Both the position numbers and the translations under genes were made by a program. Positions 13,549 to 14,744 of a stretch of DNA of 14,744 bases are shown here, piece after piece. Below the pieces are notes generated by a model. The model was not told where the DNA came from. It was given only the letters and a program-made list of their open reading frames with translations, and searched no databases. Source of the DNA: CAZIBG01 sp964536985. GTDB taxonomy: Bacteria > Patescibacteriota > Saccharimonadia > Saccharimonadales > AWTP1-31. Each line of letters opens with the position of its first letter. The stretch's first letter is position 1. The stretch is taken from NCBI GenBank assembly GCA_964536985.1, contig CAZIBG010000022.1, positions 1 to 14,744 of the forward strand. The letters run 5' to 3'.

Positions 13549-14586
13549 CTAGTTTCTTCCGACTAGATATAAGATGATCGAAAGAAGTGCAGCTGCTTGT
13601 CCGATGATCCAGAAGCGCATAGTAACCTTTGTCTCTGGCCAGCCGATGGCTTCGAAGTGGTGGTGTATTGGCGAAGACAAGAATACCTTCTTCCCATTCC
13701 TTAGCTTACGAGAAGTCCGGTTGATAATTACCGAGCCAGCTTCAGCAACAAATACAATTCCAAGGATCGGGAGCAAATAGATGGTGTTGGTCAACATGGC
13801 AACAATTCCTAAGGCGGTACCAAGAGAGAACGATCCGACATCACCCATAAAGAACCTTGCTGGGAAGATATTGAACCAGGTGTAGCTCAGGAGAGCGCCA
13901 ACAGTCGTAAAGCAGAAGGCGGCTAATGCGTAGTTGCCTTCTAGGCTAGCTATTAAGGCATATGCAGCAAAGGCAGAGATTAGAAGTCCGCCGGAAAGTC
14001 CATCTAGACCATCACTGATATTTACTGCGTTACCGGTCGAAACGACTACCAGCCAGAATATTGGAATGATAAGAATTCCTACGTTAACGTCATGAACCAC
14101 AGGCAGATAAATACTGGTTACTCCCAGCTTAGAATAGAGCCACCAGCCACCAATGACTGCGACTAGGCTATAAAGTAGTAATTTAACTTTAGCCTTCATT
14201 CCAGCGATTCCTTTTCCGCCACTCCGGAGGCCAATAATGTCGTCAACAAGGCCAATTGCTCCAGCGCCCAGCATTCCTGCTAGTGGCAGCCAAGTCTCGC
14301 TGCGTTCTAGGTTAAATGCAACGGTTACTATTGCTATTGTCGCTACAAATATCATTCCAGCCATGTTTGGGACGTTACGACGATGTTTTGCGGCATGAAG
14401 TTTTTTATAGACTGGTGCTGCAATGCCGCCCATTGCTTCGCTACGCTGTTTTTTCCACCACTGATACTTATATGCAAAGGTGGTGTAAATAGGAGTTAGA
14501 GCCATGCTTACTACGAATCCCAGAAATCCGAGGGCAAGTATATGAACTATGGTGCCGTACTCCAGGGAAATGTTGATTTCATTCAT
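13549..14586 (-). CDS. mraY: Phospho-MurNAc-pentapeptide transferase (MraY)
   Basis: MraY transfers phospho-MurNAc-pentapeptide from UDP to undecaprenyl phosphate, making lipid I at the inner face of the membrane. In the 345-residue protein the diagnostic blocks are LVDDIIGL (D115, D116), GNAVNISDGLDGLSGG (185-200), FMGDVGSFSLGTALG (246-260) and the MraY-specific SPIHHHFEAIGWPE (305-318), with about ten membrane segments. The HHH block separates it from WecA/WbpL relatives. The loop before TM2 has NVPNMAGM (71-78) where the E. coli enzyme has TPTMGGI. ATG 14586 is chosen; an in-frame GTG at 14637 would add 17 residues but has no Shine-Dalgarno site, and neither does the ATG. An extended -10 element (14664-14672) lies upstream. 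A GT4 gene follows instead of murD or another cell-division gene. Confidence 0.96.
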   Translation of the reverse strand: MNEINISLEYGTIVHILALGFLGFVVSMALTPIYTTFAYKYQWWKKQRSEAMGGIAAPVYKKLHAAKHRRNVPNMAGMIFVATIAIVTVAFNLERSETWLPLAGMLGAGAIGLVDDIIGLRSGGKGIAGMKAKVKLLLYSLVAVIGGWWLYSKLGVTSIYLPVVHDVNVGILIIPIFWLVVVSTGNAVNISDGLDGLSGGLLISAFAAYALIASLEGNYALAAFCFTTVGALLSYTWFNIFPARFFMGDVGSFSLGTALGIVAMLTNTIYLLPILGIVFVAEAGSVIINRTSRKLRNGKKVFLSSPIHHHFEAIGWPETKVTMRFWIIGQAAALLSIILYLVGRN

Positions 14587-14663
14587 AATGTTTATTTTGA
14601 GGACCTTATTTAAATAGTAAATGGCATCCAGTGACACTTAAAGTGCGGAGGCTCTTACCAGTA

Positions 14664-14672
14664 ATTCTACCA
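14664..14672 (-). promoter_or_regulatory. Extended -10 promoter upstream of mraY
   Basis: On the minus strand TGG-TAGAAT is a TGn extended -10 element located between the upstream terminator and mraY. It predicts a start near 14657, about 70 nt before ATG 14586. No clear -35 box is visible. Confidence 0.45.
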
Positions 14673-14701
14673 TAGGATTGTTCAGATTAATTCTTGCTAA
14701 A

Positions 14702-14742
14702 CCATGAAAAAAGCCCATCCTAAGGATGAGCTATCTTCATGG
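14702..14742 (-). terminator. Strong rho-independent terminator of a gene outside the window
   Basis: On the minus strand AGCTCATCC (14732-14724), a TTA loop and GGATGGGCT (14720-14712) form a 9-bp stem with one G-U pair, followed directly by six T. Outside this core the flanks CCATGA and TCATGG pair again, with A-rich and T-rich strands between, so almost the whole 41 bp is self-complementary. It ends a minus-strand gene lying right of the window and insulates mraY. Confidence 0.8.
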
Positions 14743-14744
14743 CT

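Noticed and set aside
14587..14637. GTG-initiated 17-residue extension of MraY
   Set aside because: There is no Shine-Dalgarno site before GTG 14637, the extra residues are not part of the family, and ATG 14586 sits at the usual distance before the first membrane segment.
1..14744. CRISPR arrays, insertion sequences, attachment sites, tRNA or rRNA genes
   Set aside because: I found no regularly spaced repeats, transposase or integrase frames, or cloverleaf-like segments in the short intergenic gaps.

Overview
The window reads as a compact chromosomal segment of a small-genome bacterium. The mix of genes is what I would expect from a Patescibacteria/CPR genome, most likely Candidatus Saccharibacteria: a stand-alone DnaQ-like exonuclease, a short Pif1-type helicase, a CHAP surface hydrolase, a minimal zincin, tiny intergenic gaps and overlapping 3' ends. 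This placement is inference from gene style; I ran no phylogeny. All 17 genes read cleanly with the standard bacterial code, and I see no tRNA, rRNA, CRISPR array, transposase or prophage gene. No stretch longer than about 120 bases lacks a gene.

Layout. 1-789: an unrecognised 224-residue protein (+). 796-2619: the ribosome-associated GTPase typA (-). 2723-3517: a DUF1295 polytopic membrane enzyme (-), separated from typA by a hairpin terminator. 3580-4911: a Pif1-like helicase (+), converging on a DnaQ-like 3'-5' exonuclease (4904-5467, -). 5552-7427: a plus-strand operon made of an acidic Pro-rich protein without a single basic residue, a small membrane protein, a membrane-anchored SGNH hydrolase and a YdjM-like membrane metal-dependent hydrolase. 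7429-7803: a minimal zinc metallopeptidase (-). 7920-8039: a 39-residue gene with a strong ribosome binding site (+). 8036-8608: a six-segment membrane protein (-). 8728-10092: a secreted CHAP hydrolase with FG-GAP-like calcium loops (+). 10079-11572: a GT-C/DUF2142-like membrane glycosyltransferase (-), divergent from an LPG_synthase_TM/flippase-like membrane protein (11609-12493, +). 12443-13537 and 13549-14586: a GT4 glycosyltransferase downstream of mraY (-). A strong terminator at the right edge ends whatever minus-strand gene lies outside the window.

How the genes fit together. The right half is about the cell envelope: MraY makes lipid I for peptidoglycan; the GT4 enzyme, the GT-C enzyme and the LPG_TM protein look like a surface-glycan assembly set; the CHAP protein is a secreted wall hydrolase. 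The left half is housekeeping: translation stress GTPase, helicase and exonuclease.

The most interesting signals are in genome architecture. All six convergent gene pairs abut or overlap (up to 51 bp) with no room for a dedicated terminator, while both convincing terminators lie between co-directional genes. Several starts lack a Shine-Dalgarno sequence and instead carry a -10-like hexamer 6-12 nt upstream, which predicts leaderless or nearly leaderless mRNAs; other genes have good Shine-Dalgarno sites. Divergent promoter pairs are packed back to back, one with an inverted repeat between the two -10 boxes. I did not find a clear new defence or mobile system.
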